A stretch of DNA of 64,000 nt, taken from Acidobacteriota bacterium (GTDB lineage Bacteria; Acidobacteriota; Terriglobia; Acidiferrales; UBA7541). This document shows positions 63,801 to 64,000 of this stretch, piece after piece (positions within the stretch are counted from its first letter, which is position 1; the number at the start of each line of letters is the position of its first letter). Both the position numbers and the translations under genes were made by a program. The stretch lies in NCBI GenBank assembly GCA_003224055.1, contig QHYE01000079.1:1-64000 (forward strand), in the 5' to 3' direction. Below the pieces are notes generated by a model, which worked only from the letters and a program-made list of their open reading frames with translations, ran no database searches and had not been told where the DNA came from.

Positions 63801-64000
63801 GTGTGCCGAGCATGTTCGATCGCTTGGGGGTGAAAGTCCCCTACCCAACTTGATGGAGGTGAAGGGTTAGTGAAGCGCAAGGACGTCGTCGCGAGGCGAG
63901 GTCTGAAAGAAGCGTGGAGCAAACACGCGAGCCGATGGACAAGAACTGGATTGGAGGCCTACGGTGCCGGGCGAGCGAGCCAATGATCGCGAAGCCCACA
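63801..64000 (+). mobile_element. 5' part of a group II intron (probably class C), cut by the window end
   Basis: The sequence starts GTGTGCC, matching the GUGYG 5' end of group II introns, and continues with GGGGGTGAAAGTCCCCTACC, typical of domain I in bacterial introns. GAAGCGCAAGGACGTC, CGTGGAGCAAACACGCGAGC and GGCCTACGGTGCCGGGCGAG are further RNA-like, non-coding stretches with internal base pairing. It begins directly after a terminator hairpin and T-tract and in the same direction, which is the known insertion preference of class C introns. Only the first 200 bases are visible, so the reverse transcriptase gene and domains V-VI are not seen. No ORF is expected in this part. Confidence 0.72.

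Overview
The window is GC-rich bacterial chromosome with short gaps and no rRNA or tRNA genes that I could recognise. The gene content points to an acidobacterium (Acidobacteriota), probably an uncultivated Terriglobia-type soil lineage. Evidence for this is an Oar-like TonB-dependent receptor with an N-terminal carboxypeptidase-regulatory domain, several TonB/ExbD proteins, an MglA-type GTPase, a PilZ-like/TonB fusion, and many TPR and SYLF proteins of types common in that phylum. The taxonomic call is inference from family recognition, not from a marker-gene search.

Layout. 0-6 kb: the end of a copper monooxygenase/TPR protein, a sugar porter and a large Oar-like receptor. 6-11 kb: a minus-strand nitrogen unit, amt > PII > glnD. 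11-17 kb: a STAS protein, mglA, a TPR protein, yvcK, an AhpD-like protein and the PilZ-like/TonB fusion. 17-22 kb: glutamate dehydrogenase, a class II aldolase, a second AhpD-like protein, and ruvAB. 22-28 kb: a small membrane protein, a DHFR-like reductase, a tannase-family esterase, a GlcG-like protein, folK and a secreted trypsin-like protease. 28-32 kb: three minus-strand genes (DUF6569, pseudo-receiver, beta-propeller). 32-38 kb: a radical SAM protein behind a twin operator, a Cys-rich protein, an SPFH-RHH pair, a SYLF protein and a PBP4-type DD-peptidase. 38-46.5 kb: a LOG-family protein, mutS2, an amidohydrolase, dnaG and rpoD. 46.6-48 kb: hicBA, a lone hicB and a frameshifted DUF1648 gene. 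48-54.8 kb: an MscS channel, an MFS exporter, a DUF3052 protein, two oligopeptide-type ABC ATPases and a Yip1 protein. 54.9-63.7 kb: tgt-yajC-secD-secF, then tonB-exbB-exbD-exbD-exbD and a TPR lipoprotein. The window ends in the 5' part of what looks like a group II intron placed directly behind a transcription terminator.

How the genes work together. The amt/PII/GlnD unit senses and imports ammonium, and gdhA lies nearby. The yajC-secDF genes help move proteins through the inner membrane. The downstream TonB/ExbB/ExbD set would energise outer-membrane receptors such as the one at 2.8 kb. mutS2, ruvAB, dnaG, rpoD and the possibly damage-regulated radical SAM gene are DNA-maintenance and core-expression functions.

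The most notable items are the intron-at-terminator arrangement, the duplicated 16-bp operator that brackets the -35 box of the radical SAM promoter, the PilZ-like/TonB fusion, and the SPFH-RHH pair with overlapping palindromes. I did not find a clearly new multi-gene defence or biosynthetic system.
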